Below are positions 1-11,013 of a DNA stretch of 22,091 bases, piece after piece. The notes beneath the pieces were generated by a model, which worked only from the letters and a program-made list of their open reading frames with translations, was not told the origin of the DNA and did no database searches. How positions within the stretch are numbered: position 1 is the first letter of the stretch; each line of letters opens with the position of its first letter. The translations under genes and the position numbers were made by a program. The DNA comes from Parachlorella kessleri (taxonomy: Eukaryota > Chlorophyta > Trebouxiophyceae > Chlorellales > Chlorellaceae), in NCBI GenBank assembly GCA_001598975.1, contig BBXU01001989.1:1-22091 (forward strand), given 5' to 3'.

Positions 1-358
1 TGGGGGGTGGAACTTTCTGTGTGTGTCGCAGCGGTTGAGGTTGGCAGTGGTGTGCGCTGGTGTGTGTGGGGCTGTAAAGGTGCTGCGTGTAGGGCTGCAG
101 ACAGAGATCCCTGGCAGGTCAGGGGTGGGGAGCCTCTTGCCGTGCGCGGGCCCAGCCTTCATGTTGTACCGCCTGACCCTCTTCCTGACTTAAGCACCAA
201 CACCTGCGGTCGCTTGCCTGCCCGCAATGCACCTCGATTACGCATGCATGCTCTGTAGTCCGAGCGCGCTGTTTAACATGTGGCACATGCACCTGCTGGC
301 TTGCTGAGCAGCTGTCAAGGCTGAGAGGCCGCACCCCTCGTTGCGCCTCCTGCTGCAG
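1..358 (+). other. Intron of recA running in from the left edge
   Basis: No coding signal is visible. A pyrimidine-rich stretch ends in CTGCAG at 353-358, directly before the first recognisable RecA exon. Short open frames here do not resemble any protein I know. Confidence 0.7.
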
Positions 359-373
359 GCCACCATCGGCCTC

Positions 374-409
<36 letters not shown>

Positions 410-2512
410 GCGGGCAACGCCTCGCGCCACAACTGCACAGTGCTGTTCCTCAACCAGCTGAGGCAGAAGGTGTGTGAGTATGTGCCTCATCTATTGACAA
501 GTCTCCTTGGCACTCCCCCCTGCCTATAAAGCCTCGCTCGCCCGCCCGCCTGCCATGCTCTTGCTTCAACGCCGCCTGGGCCCGGCCGCGCGCAGGTGGG
601 CGTGATCTATGGCAACCCCGAGGTGACCAGCGGCGGCGAGTCCCTCAAGTACTATGCCAGCGTGCGCGTGGACCTGCGCGTGCGGGAGCGCCTGCAGGGG
701 CCGGACGGCCAGGTCGGCATACGCGTCAAGTGAGTGGTCGGGGGGGTGGCTGGCTGGCTGGCTGGGCAGGTGATGGTGGCGTTGACGAGGAGGAGGAGGA
801 GCTGGTCTGCGTGATGATGGTGGTGGTGGCGGGGCCGCTACAGGGTCAACGGCTTCGCGGGGCAGGGGCCGCTACAGGGTCAACGGCTTCGTGGGGCAGA
901 CGGAACAGGGCAATTGCAGTGACAATTATATTTGAGAACAGGGTGCATGTGGCGGGAGGAGAGAGGTTGGACAGCAGCGTGATGCAGCAGCAGCACGGCG
1001 GCAGGCCAGCTGCATCAGTGAGCGAGCAAGGCGGAGGAAGGGAGGAAGGAGCTTGAGTTGTCGGAGGTGCGCCATTGCACAGGAATGCACAGAGAGGGGG
1101 GTTTGCATGGGAGGGTTGTGGTGGTGAAGATTAGCGGGGGAGCTACGAAGGGTTATGCTGAGGTTCTCCACGGGTGATTTCGTGCCTCGCTGTGCTGAAA
1201 CCCTTGCAGGGCTACGGTGAAGAAGAACAAGGTCAGCGCGCCCTACAAGCAGGCCGAGTTTGACATCCTCTTTGGCAGCGGCATCTCAAACCTGGGGTGC
1301 ATGCTAGACGCAGGTAGGCCTTGCGCGCAGCAGGCTCCTGGTAGTAGGATCGTGTGGCGTGGTTTGGTATGTATGTGCTGTATGCTGACCCACAGTAGTT
1401 GCGTGTGGTCTGATCTAACAGGCACCCCCGGTCTTGCGGCATGGGGTACCGGCCGGCCCCATGAACCACTGCAGTAGGTGATGCACACCCCCTGCTTCGC
1501 TGGCATCCTTCCATCTGGCGCCTGTCTCGTGCCCTTGGCTCCGTCCCTCCCTGCCTTGGTCAACCTTCCGCCCGCTCACCCGCCATGCGCCACACATACT
1601 ACCAGCCGTGCTCGTGGTCCCGCACACACCCGGCCCCCCGGCTGCCGCTGCGTGTCACCCCCCACCGCTCCCCTTCCTTGTGTGCTCTCACCCGGCCCTG
1701 CCGCCCTGCCGCAGCCGAGGCCATCAAGGTGGTTGAGCGGCGCGGCTCTTGGTACTACTTCGGCGAGGTGCGGCTGGCGCAGGGGCGCGAGAAGGCGCTG
1801 GAGGCAATCAAGGAGGACGAGGCGCTGCGCAGGTGGGGCGCGGAGGGGGTGGGGCAAGTCTGAAAGCTCAAAACAATAGAAACAATAGTAGAAGTAGTGG
1901 AAGGAAGTATCATGTTGGCAGTGGTGGGCGGTTAGCCCGCTGCCGTCAACCACCTGGCGGGTGGGAGCAGGCGCTGGAGGCCCTGGATGGCCGGGGCAGC
2001 AGCGGGGGGCTCGCAGGCCCGCTCCACCCTCCTTGCTCCCTGGGGAATGCTCCCTGGCACTCCCTTGCCCACGCGAAAGTTTGGGGCTCCCTGTAGCCTT
2101 TGTTCTGCCTCGTAGCAGGCCAGCAGGTGGCCCATGGGGACGGTAATGCCCGGTGCTTCGCCTTGGGTCCCCTGCACTGTCAATCTCTGCAAGGGCAGTT
2201 GCATGCCTGCCCGGCTGCCTTGCTCTCTCCCCTTGTCCCTTAAAATTGCTCCTGTGGCTAGAGTGCGTGGCAAGCGGCCCGCCCTGCGGCCGCTCGGCAC
2301 AGCATCAGCATGTCATGAACCTACGCCAGTAGTGAACACTATCAACCCCTGCTAACCCCCTGCCGCGCCGCCGCAGCGAGATTGAGCGCAAGACGCGTGA
2401 CCGGCTGGCGGGCAAGGACATCAACGAGCTGTACGAGGGCGAGAACCTGGTGGTGGACGAGGCGTTTGCAGAGGGGGAGGGGGTGGTGCGGGAGGAGGCA
2501 GCGGCGGCATGA
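359..2512 (+). CDS. recA: RecA recombinase, plastid-type, C-terminal 200 residues (5' part outside window)
   Basis: This is the 3' half of a recA gene. RecA forms filaments on single-stranded DNA and drives ATP-dependent strand exchange. Exons read as 359-469, 596-729, 1210-1313, 1715-1832 and 2377-2512, with GT-AG introns. They join in frame to 200 codons plus TGA at 2510-2512. Visible family motifs are [19 protein letters not shown], the L2-loop region [47 protein letters not shown] and [19 protein letters not shown]. The protein ends in an acidic tail rich in Glu and Ala. The wording resembles cyanobacterial and plant-plastid RecA more than mitochondrial forms, so a plastid role is likely but inferred. 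The ATPase half with the Walker motifs lies upstream of the window. An intron occupies 1-358. A second recA begins at 21283. Confidence 0.93.
831..898 (+). repeat. 34-bp tandem repeat, two units, in a recA intron
   Basis: Units 831-864 and 865-898 start GGGGCCGCTACAGGGTCAAC and differ at one base near the end (GCGGGG versus GTGGGG). They lie in the 730-1209 intron, after a run of GGT/GAT triplets. No function is evident. Confidence 0.9.
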
Positions 2513-3048
2513 TCGGGCAAACCACTGGCAGCTGTTAGCGGTAGGAGGAGGACTTACCCCAGCAGAAGAGTCAGGGGGCTGTGCACCCAGCGTAGTCTCT
2601 GTATCAGCGTGGGAACTGGGAGTGTTTGGCTGGCAGAAGCAGCGGCAGCGGCTAGCCGCCGCAAACAGCTTCAAGGATGAAAAGTTAGCAGCATGAGGGG
2701 ATGAGCTGGTAGCAGAGGCAAGGAAGGAACGCATGGTAGGGTGAGGCTGCACGATCTTTGGTGTCTGGGTTGCTTGGGCTTTGGTGGCCTTTGCAAGGAA
2801 GCTTACTTGGCGGGGCGCAAGTAGGTCACACCGGCAGTGTTCCTGCAAGGTCGTGCCGTGGCTTGCGCCTTGAGCATTGCTGGGATGTGATCTAGCTCTA
2901 GGTGGCCCTTGTCTGTGTACTGATGCAGCAGCTTCTCAACTCAAGAGCCTCGGTTACAAGGTCTGCCATGGTGTTCCTGAGGCGTATGATGCCTGTCATT
3001 CAGGCTGCAGCAAGAGTCCGCATGAAGCATGGGCTTGACATAAGTCAG

Positions 3049-3063
3049 TGTAAGTTTATGTAA
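3049..3063 (+). terminator. Probable poly(A) signals of recA (two TGTAA)
   Basis: TGTAA occurs at 3049-3053 and 3059-3063, about 540 nt after the recA stop. TGTAA is the known green-algal polyadenylation signal. The interval 2513-3048 has no other gene signal and is read as 3' UTR. Confidence 0.55.
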
Positions 3064-3507
3064 TTAGTGCACTGCTTGCGCACCATGACACCCCGCTGCA
3101 GCCAGGTTGCCACACTGAGGCTAGACGGCCCTGTGGACCTAAGGAGGAGATGTGCCTGGTGCTAAGCAAGAGGGCTGGCCTGGGAATGTGTCGTAAAGAG
3201 ATGGCTTACTTGCCGGGGCCTCTTTCCGGAGACTTATTGTGCGCATGGTTGGGAGCAGCCACCCTTGGATGCTGTCCCTGCTGTGGTGACGCTTTATGTT
3301 GTAATTGTGAGATATTTTTGCTAGATCCGTGGTGCGGAGTGCAACCGCAGGACCTGCCACCCGGATCGAAACCTAAGTTTTTTCAGTTGGCGCTGGGCTT
3401 CGAGACGTTTTCCTGGCTAGCAACTGATCTGCGACATCTACTCAGGGTGAGCAGACAGCATATTTGACGGCCTTTCGTGCCTAGACATAAGCAAGGACTC
3501 TGAGAGT
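3064..3507. other. Intergenic: end of recA, 5' flank of the dehydrogenase gene
   Basis: An open frame at 3150-3467 has no recognisable protein features and is probably chance. The region should hold the promoter and 5' UTR of the dehydrogenase gene. I see no clear TATA box or other motif. Confidence 0.45.
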
Positions 3508-6500
3508 ATGCCGAAAGTTGTGCTGGTAAGGCACGGAAGCTCCACGACTCTTGAGCTTGCCATCCACCACGGCAGCGAGGTTGCATACCCAACCCAGCCA
3601 CGCGCCTTAAGGTATTCACCTTGAAAAGGATACACATGGTGCAGGTTACAGGTTGCTCTTCGGGCCTGGGCCACGCTCTGGCCTCCTGGCTGCACCAGCA
3701 GAAGAACAGCAGCGAGCCACTCTTCAGGCGCGTGTTCAGCCGGCCTGCTGCCCTCTCAGGCGTGCCTCACCACTGCTGAGGCACTGCCGTGGTTGCCTCT
3801 TGCCTTCGGATGCTTCCCTTCTCATGCAACACTGCCCAAGTACCCTGCCTGGGAGCCACTGGAGGGAGTGTGCTTGCGGCCGTGGAGGTTCCTGGTTCTA
3901 GGAGGGTAGATAGCGGCCTGGCAGGAGGCCAGAAGATCCAAGCGTGAGCAGAGCAAAGGAGAAGGACCAAATTGGAGGAAGAGACTGTGGATTAAGAGGT
4001 GTGGCTGAAGGCCTCCTGTGAACATGATAACCTGGTAGAGCCTGCCACCTGGCACCCCATCCTACCTCTCCTTCCCTGTGTGCTGTGGCGGCTCCCTCCC
4101 CTGCAGGGTGTTTGCCTCCGCAAGGCGACTAGAGTCCCTGTCAGACCTGAAGGAACAGGGCATCGAGTGTGTGCAGCTGGACGTGAGCAAGGATGAGTCG
4201 GTGGAGGACGCGGTGCAGGCAGTGCTGCGCGCCGCTGGCAGGATTGACTGCGTCATCAATAACGCAGGTCAGCAGACTTGGAGCCATGGCAGGGCAGCGC
4301 CTTGCAGTGATATCGCCGCAGCAGTAGCCCTGCGAATTTGTTGGGGAGGGTCATGGTACAACCACCCGGCCGCCTGTTGGCCCTGCCCCTGAGACTCCCA
4401 ACTCACAATGCCAGCGGGCTGATATGCTGGAAGGCGGCTGGCTAGTCCACCCGACATGCCTCAAGTGGCAGCCCATGTCCGCAGCTGCTGCTACCGCTTT
4501 CCCGCAGCAGCAGCTGCTGCTGCGGAAGCGGTACCATGCGCTCGGCTTACCGTGCATTGCGACGCACATGTATCAATCGCTACGCCCAGCCCCCGTCCAC
4601 CATCCGCAGGGTGCCCCTACGGAAAGCCCTGTTCTTTTTCTTCCCGGCTGCTGTTATAAGCCGTGGCTTCTTTTAGCTTCTGCTGGAGATAGCGGCTGCA
4701 AGCCTTGTCCGGTTGCCACTGGTCTCAGCTGCCTGATCGTTCCGCCGACCTGCCGCAGGTGTGAGCCGCATCGGGCCTCTGGTGGAGCAGCCTCTGGGTG
4801 AGATGCGGGAGCTGTTTGAGGCCAACCTGTGGGGCGTGCTGCGCGTTACGCAGGTGGGCTGTGGGGACAGTGCCTGGTGTTCAGGCTGTCACCCACTTGT
4901 GCCCAGGAAGGATGGTCAAACTTTCACTTGCGAGCAAAGGCCAGTTGAAGCGCCTGAGGGTTGCTCTGTTACTCCCGAGGACATCCAGGCTGTGGGGAGC
5001 TCATTCAAGGACCAATGCCTACACTTCTCCTCAGACCTTGCGGTCCTGAAGGTGGCGGGGCAATTGCAGGGTCACAATGGTGGGTGCTTTGTTGTGCTGG
5101 AGCTCCTGCACTGCATTCATGATCTAGGGTGGGTGTGTGCGGCTGTCGCAGCAGGGCTGCCTGATTCGATGACCCACCGGGGACAATCACCGCGTTCTGG
5201 TGCTGTGCATGCCTCGCCAGGCGGTGGTGCCTTCCATGATCGAGAGCCGCTCCGGGCTGGTGGTCATGGTGGGCAGCGTGGGAAGCCAGCTGTCCTCCCC
5301 CTTTGCGGGCGCATACAATGCCAGCAAGGCGGCGCTGCTGTCCCTGAGCGACACGCTGCGGCTGGAGGTTGCGCCCTATGGCATCGGCGTGAGCTACGTC
5401 ATGGCGGGGGCAATCAGGTGAGGGGTGGCCAGGGAGGGGCGGGGCGCCAGGATGGCGTCATTAGTCATTGATAGAGTGAGGATATGGGTTATATCATGGC
5501 AGGGGCAGTGGACCAGGGGTGGGGATGAAGTGGTCCAAGCGCGGCGGATTAAGCGTCCTGGTGTGGGATGTTCTACGCACGGGGCGATGCTGGCTGTGTA
5601 GGTTTTGGGGTGTTTGGTGGCATGCTTGTCGCTGCGTTTTTTGGTAGCATGTGCATTGTAAGGTGTGTGAGGCAGCGCACGTGGCTGGTTGAGACCTGCG
5701 GGGCTCACTAAGGGGAAACGGGCACAAGCTGGGGATGTGTGCCTGGCCAGCCTTGCCTTGGCCTGGGTTGGGACAAGGTCAGGGCACAAGCTGGCTGCTT
5801 CACCTGTTCACAGGCTTCCATTCCATACACAAGGCATGCTGGTGCTTCCTGTTGAGCTGAGAGTTGTTTGCGTGGGTGTGCAGGTCGAGCATCAGCGACA
5901 ACGCCTCCAGCAACATCGAGCTGGAGCGGTACCAGGCCCAGAGCTCGGCCTATAGGCCCTACATCCAGGGCATCAAGTGAGGCGGGGGGGGTTACCTTGG
6001 TAGCCATGCAAGGGCAATCCGCATAAGCCGCGGCAGCCTCAACTCGATCGAATGCATTTAAAACTTTTGTGAAAAGTCCTTGGATTCCCCATTGTCTGAG
6101 TCCACATGGACGATCCGGCGCAATGCCTGCCACCATCACCAAGCCTACCATTCTGTTGTAGTTGGTGCTTGCAAGAATTTGTGCATCAAGTGCCCGCTTT
6201 GGGTGTGGGCATGTTTGTTGTGTGGCTGGTGGTGTAGATTGTGGCATCAGGTGACCTGGGTCTGGCAGAGCGGCGTGTAAGAGCTGCCCGGGGGGTGGCA
6301 GGTTGTTTGTTTGGATGGACGTTCCATGCATGGGAGCGTCATCCCTTACAGGATATTTCCCTGTGAGGACTGTGGTCAGCTGGTGGGTGGGCAGCCTGTA
6401 CACACATTGACCTCACTGCCAGGCGGACTAGCCCTGTCTCGCCCTGGTCGGCTCCACCAGTGAAGCCCAGATGCGTCGATGTTGGCCTCTCCAGAGAATC

Positions 6501-7236
6501 AGGCCAGTGTGAGCCCTGCTTGTGCAGGCAGCGGCTTGGAATCTCTCAGGACTCGTCCTCGGGTACGATGAGTGCGGAAGCCACCGCCGCCCAGATAGGC
6601 AGGGTCATCGAGCAATACTTCCAGGTAGGAGGCGCTGCGCTGGGCAAGCTGTACCTGGGTGCCTGAAAGTTGCACCGGGGTACCTTGCACTCAATACTGT
6701 CCCCTGTGCTCCCCTATCTCTGTGCCTGCTTGGCCGCATTCATGGACTCCCGCCATTTCTATTCATCATCAACCATGCACTGGCTGGGAAATTGCGAGTA
6801 GCCTTGGTGCCACTCCAGCCCTGCCCTGCTGGCAGGCAGCGCCGTCTTGCAATCATAGCTGGGAGGGGTTACATGTAATGTGGCTGATGGTAGGTGGTAT
6901 CATACACCTATGATAGAGTTTAAGGGGTATGGGGTGGTAATCTGGCAAGGCTGGATGCAAGTGCTTCGTTGGCCTTTTTTGTGGAGCAAGACGGATGCTG
7001 CGTATTGCAGCAAAGCACATTGTCACCCACTGGCCTACAGAGAACATGCCTCCAAAAAATCTCCTCCTGTGGGACTGGCTGTGCAGGGAGGCGGCAGCAG
7101 GGCGCCACCCCGCTGGTTCCTGGCCGGCGGCAAGGCCTGGTACTTCTGGACGGCCGGGCTGCTGCAGAAGCTGTTTGGCTGGCCCACAGATGGCATCAAC
7201 CTGAGGAAGTTTGGGCTGGACAAGCCGCCCCAGTGA
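3508..7236 (+). CDS. Classical short-chain dehydrogenase/reductase, 1-acyl-DHAP reductase (Ayr1)-like
   Basis: Eight exons: 3508-3525, 3645-3727, 4107-4267, 4759-4853, 5221-5417, 5884-5976, 6423-6624 and 7087-7236. They sum to 999 nt, a 332-residue protein ending at TGA 7234-7236. The Rossmann motif TGCSSGLG is at residues 8-15. Arg40-Arg41 after the second strand suggest NADP(H). NNAG is at 85-88, and the tetrad N110, S138, Y151, K155 is intact (YNASK). The usual Pro-Gly after strand six is replaced (VMAGAI). The C-terminal segment KAWYFWTAGLLQKLFGW looks like a membrane-associated amphipathic region. The wording is closest to Ayr1-type lipid or steroid reductases, but the substrate is not shown by sequence. 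The start ATG 3508 puts the glycine motif at the normal distance. Exon 2 ends at a GC donor. Exon 7 may contain a 90-nt intron (6460-6549), which would give about 302 residues. Confidence 0.88.
4492..4533. repeat. Inverted repeat, about 20 bp with two bulges, in dehydrogenase intron 3
   Basis: The left arm 4492-4513 (TACCGCTTT...CAGCAG) pairs with the right arm 4514-4533 (CTGCTG...AAGCGGTA), with two unpaired bases and essentially no loop. In RNA it would form a long GC-rich stem. Confidence 0.85.
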
Positions 7237-7237
7237 C

Positions 7238-7261
7238 GTGATATATCACAGCTATATAGCT
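7238..7261. repeat. Two abutting perfect 12-bp palindromes after the dehydrogenase stop
   Basis: GTGATATATCAC (7238-7249) is followed at once by AGCTATATAGCT (7250-7261), starting one base after the TGA. A 12-base G run follows at 7270-7281. The AT-rich palindromes stand out in GC-rich surroundings. Confidence 0.9.
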
Positions 7262-7495
7262 GGGGGATAGGGGGGGGGGGGTGCAATGCATGATAAGCTT
7301 GTCGCCTCTTTAGCATTGGTTTAAGTGCTTACTCCCCTAGTAGTTGTACCCATGAAAGCCAGCAGGACGTTCGAAAAGTTGGTTGCAAGCTTGGAGTCGA
7401 GTGGCCTCTGAAGTGCGTACAAATGAAGGTCTCTTAGCCCAATCCACTCTGCCGCTCATCATTTCATAAAGCAGTCATTCTGCAAGTTTGGTTGT

Positions 7496-7500
7496 TTACA
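7496..7500 (-). terminator. Probable poly(A) signal of membrane-protein gene copy A
   Basis: TTACA on the plus strand gives TGTAA on the minus strand, about 480 nt after the stop at 7977. The equivalent position of copy B reads TCTACA, so the signal is not shared. Confidence 0.4.
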
Positions 7501-7976
7501 GGGGCCCAACCGACCCTGCCGCCTAAAACGACACCAGCAAGTCGCTGATATGATACATGCAGTCAGCAGCCCAACAACGGAATAGTATGTGACGCGAGTC
7601 GGGAAAAGTGCCAACAAAACACATGCAGAGAGCAGAAACATGATTAACATATCGTTACGCGTAAAGCGACTGCTCAGCCATTTTACCCAAGACCGATATT
7701 GGCGACATGCAAAGCCGACCCATTGTATGCAGGCGGGGATGCTGCTTGGGACCCTGCTGGCGTTGCCGTGTTTCAAAGAGTTCAGTTCTTGATGTCCCTG
7801 AGAGTCACAAATAGAGGCTCACCTCCAGCCCCAAAAGAGAGCTCCTTTGGCCGAGCTCGATTGCCGTTTTCGTTGGGCGCCACTGCTCCTTCAACTTCGC
7901 CACTCAAACATTGCTGCCAAGCACTTCCTCTTGTCTGGGCACCCACTCCCATCCTGCCGCCCTGGTTCAGGCCAGC

Positions 7977-10019
7977 CTAGACATTGGCACCGGGGCCCTG
8001 GGCATATGCCACTGTGTGGGAGGTGACGCCGCCCGGGCTGTAGGTCATGCCCGGCTCGGGGCTGACGGGCGTGCCCCCCTGCCGGATGCCGGTGGTGGCC
8101 CCGGCGGGGGCTGCTGCCTTGGTGGGTGGGGGGGCGCCGTAGTTGGGGTAGCCCGCGGGGGTGGGGCTCCGCGGGTCAAAGTGGGCCCCCGAGGACTGGT
8201 GGTCGTCGCCCTCGCGGCCGTCCATGAGCCCGGCATAGATGATCTGCGGGACAGGGCACGGCCCAGGGCCCCGAGCGTCGGTGCACGATGTACTAGGCTG
8301 GGAGACATATGCTGCGTAATCAAGCTCGCTGCTGGTGAAGCACGTCAGCCGCGTGGCTGTTAGCTTCTCGACAGTGTCAAACGCAGCAGCCATGCAAAAA
8401 AGGTCACCCCCCCTTTCAACAACCAACCAACCAACCAACACACACACACACACAACAAGTGTGGCACCGCTTTGACTCACCCAGAGGAAGTCGCCGATGA
8501 GGAACATGATGAGGCCGGCAAAGTAGACCTTGAGCCTCTTGCGGTACTCGTAATCGCCCACACCAACCAGGTAGATGTTGTCGTATATCTTGGACGCGTC
8601 CACCATCATGATGGCAGTGAGCTGCAAGCACAGGAGACAAGAACCAACACCGTTTAGTGCTGCCCGTGGGTGATGTGGTTCTTGCTTTGTGTGGCCAGCT
8701 GGTGCCTACAGACTGCATATGCAGCAGTGGCAGACTCGCTTGTTGAGCAAGGCCTTGAAGGTCGAGTGTCATTCATGCAGCGACTGGCTCATGGCCAGCA
8801 TGGCGAAACACTGCCTCTGCACGACATCAGAGGCCCCAAGGATGTCGCTGGGCAACAGAAACACAACAACTACACCCACCCTCATGTGGCTCACCAACCA
8901 AGACCCTTACAGCTGTAGACGCACTGCCATGTTTGACACACACACGTGCACCAGCTAGAGCACCTTGCAGTCAGCCCTGACGGTTAACCGCTCATTGCAC
9001 TGCCAGTGTCTGCCATCACCGTCAGCCACTCAGCGGCATGCATGTTCCAGCGGGGCTCACCAGCAGGAAGAGGTAGAGGGTGACCTTGCGCAGCCGGAAC
9101 ATGGCGGGGACGCAGGAGCCGAGGCTGGCCACCCACTGCAGGGGTGGGGGGGCACATGCTTGCCTGCCTGGGACTGATCTGTCACTTGCCCTAAGGCGGG
9201 CGGCTGCCAGGCAAGTGTAACTGGGTGCTGGTACGAGCAGGCTGCCCAATCTGCAAGTCTACAAATCCTGTCAAGGCTGCCAACCAGAAAGATACGGGGC
9301 TCTTACTTTTCGCGCTGCTGCCTATTTCTTGCATTGCAGCTTGGTGACAAGCAGAACAACTCACCAGTACGACGAAGGCGAACCATGTGATCCACCATTC
9401 AAAAGAAAGCCTTTCCGAGCCTGCACACCGACCATGCGAGGGAACACGATTAATCTCATTAGCTTCCTCACGAGCTCTTCTGGATTGATAAACTTGTACC
9501 TCAAGAGCCCCACCAGCTCCCAAAGTTGGGGTGTGAGTGGGTGGGTGGAAAGGTGGGGGTCGCATACACCTGGTCTGTCTGCAACACCTGCCCCGAAGGA
9601 GAGGACAGCCCTGATGTCCCTTGCATCCCACTATCACAACAGGTATGTTTTTCAAAAATAATAAGCTAACAGGCAATGGGTTGGACTGCCCGGCAAGCAA
9701 GTAGGGAAGCAGATGCAAGGGGGCCTTGCAAGTGCCACAAGTCAGTTCAAACCCTTGGGCCAAAGAAACTCACACTGTGACCCGAAGGTATCATCGCACT
9801 GACTTAAAGCGGCACTCTGCAAGGTATAACGCAACGTGTGTCAGACTGACCGAGTCAGTCACCCGCGGCAGCATGGCGGCGTCAGTGGCAGACGATCGTG
9901 GTTGGCAAGTTGTCGATATCCTTGGATACAGTACTGACCACGCCAGCGAGGAGGATGACCCAGCTGATCCATAGCCCGATAGTAAGGACAAGCAGGGGAA
10001 TGGCTTTCACCCAGTTCAT
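7977..10019 (-). CDS. Four-helix membrane protein with Gly/Pro/Tyr-rich tail, copy A (family not recognised)
   Basis: Six exons in transcript order: 10019-9930, 9816-9774, 9420-9365, 9135-9061, 8621-8481 and 8243-7977. They total 672 nt, 223 residues. Exon phases match copy B exactly. Predicted helices are IPLLVLTIGLWISWVILLAG, WWITWFAFVVL running on into exon 4, VTLYLFLLLTAIMMV, and VYFAGLIMFLIGDFLW running on into IIYAG. The first loop contains two Cys, one formed across an exon junction. A charged loop (GDYEYRKRLK) precedes the last helix. The tail has GYPNYGAPPPT and MTYSPGG motifs and is probably cytosolic. The topology recalls MARVEL-type or tetraspan proteins, but I cannot assign a family. 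The exon 1 donor (at GTATCC) is the least certain junction. Reading further gives a stop, and the codon-like conservation with copy B ends there. Confidence 0.78.
8417..8454. repeat. AACC and CA microsatellite in intron 5 of copy A
   Basis: About four to five AACC units are followed by about eight CA units. In the transcript this is a GT-rich then GGTT-rich stretch near the donor of intron 5. Copy B lacks it. Confidence 0.9.
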
Positions 10020-10560
10020 TTTGGGCTTACTCACAAGGGGAAGGTAACCTATTAGCGATTCTTTGGCTTTTTTATGCAGAAGAGCGCTGGCAAGATCGCG
10101 TCGGCGGTTCGTCCAGCTTATCTAGTGGCGGTTCCATGGGTATGCCTAACCGGATGAGAAGGACGTCTTCCTCGTAGGCTCGTGTAAGCTTGCATCACTA
10201 CCACACGCGCTGAGTGCCGATTTCGCAAGGCTAAACCAGCTGTTCGTCACTCACAGCGCTAGGATTTTTCTCAAGTTAGGCGACTGCTGGGCGCCGAACC
10301 GCCGGCGCGCCCACGCCGAAACAAGCTTACTCACGTTTGGCTCATCGCTAGAAGGTAGTGTAGTAATCTCCTACGAAGGGGACCATTACACAACAAGGTA
10401 ATTCCAGCAGTAGTACTCCAAGCATGTTCAGCTCTGGACTATGCAAGAGTAAGCCACGTTGCCCCACGACGGCATGCTCTGCTGTTGTTGTATGAGCCCA
10501 CACTGCTTCCAGCCTAACAAAGAAATTCACAAGCGCAGTTCACAAACGCTCCTTTGCACC
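10020..10560 (-). promoter_or_regulatory. 5' flank of membrane-protein gene copy A
   Basis: Three short blocks are shared with the 5' flank of copy B: GGTAACCTATTAGCGAT at 10043-10059 (one mismatch), GATGAGAAGGACGTCT at 10153-10168 (one mismatch) and GCCGGCGCGCC at 10301-10311 (identical). They may be promoter or 5' UTR elements or merely duplication remnants. A minus-strand TGTAA at 10386-10390 could be the poly(A) signal of the upstream copy B gene. Confidence 0.45.
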
Positions 10561-11013
10561 TTCAAGACTGTCTACAGGGGCCCTACCGACCCTGCCGCCT
10601 AAAGAACACCTGCAGGTCACTGATTTGATACATGCAGTCAGCATCCCAACAACAGGATGGTATGTCACGCTAGTGGGGAAAAGCTTTGCCAACAAAACTT
10701 ACCCAGAGAGCAGAAACATGACTTATATATCGGCTGCATAGAGCTCTTGCTCAGCCCTTCACCAGTATCGGTGTAGCGACCCATTGTACAAAGGCAGGAA
10801 TGCCATTTCATCCCTGCTGGTGGTGCCGCGGTTCACAGAGTTCAGTTCTTGTTGCCCCTGAAAGTCCCAAGTAGACGCTTAGCTCTAGCCCCAAAGGAGA
10901 ACGCTGCCTTCCCCCCTGGCCAACCTCAACTGCTGCGTTCCCCAAGCGCCACTGCCCCTATCAAGGCAAGGCCGAGCCACCCGCTTGCATTTGCCGTCTT
11001 TGCTCAGCCCAGC

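Larger units (their letters stand above)
7237..7976. other. Convergent 3' UTRs between the dehydrogenase and copy A of the membrane protein gene
   Basis: The left part is dehydrogenase 3' UTR, for which I find no TGTAA signal. From about 7483 the sequence matches 10561-11013, so it belongs to the duplicated block and is the 3' UTR of the minus-strand gene. No coding gene is supported here. Confidence 0.6.
7483..10357 (-). repeat. Duplicated block, copy A
   Basis: This block matches 10561-13590 along its length: 3' UTR, six exons at matching places, and about 340 bp of 5' flank. The left end is near GTTGTTTACAGGGGCCCAAC and the right end near GCTAGAAGGTA (10347-10357). Exons are closely conserved, while introns and flanks have diverged with many indels. 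Confidence 0.88.

Noticed and set aside
4761..5471. Continuous 236-residue open frame on the plus strand
   Set aside because: It reads from dehydrogenase exon 4 straight through the intron. Exon 5 is in another frame, and the intronic part resembles nothing known.
5708..6403. 231-residue minus-strand open frame antisense to the dehydrogenase
   Set aside because: It shows no protein features and lies opposite well-supported exon 6 and its introns.
9791..10019. Copy A of the membrane gene as a pseudogene because exon 1 runs into a stop
   Set aside because: The stop lies past the likely donor at GTATCC. Codon-like conservation with copy B ends at that donor, and the remaining exons are open and in phase.
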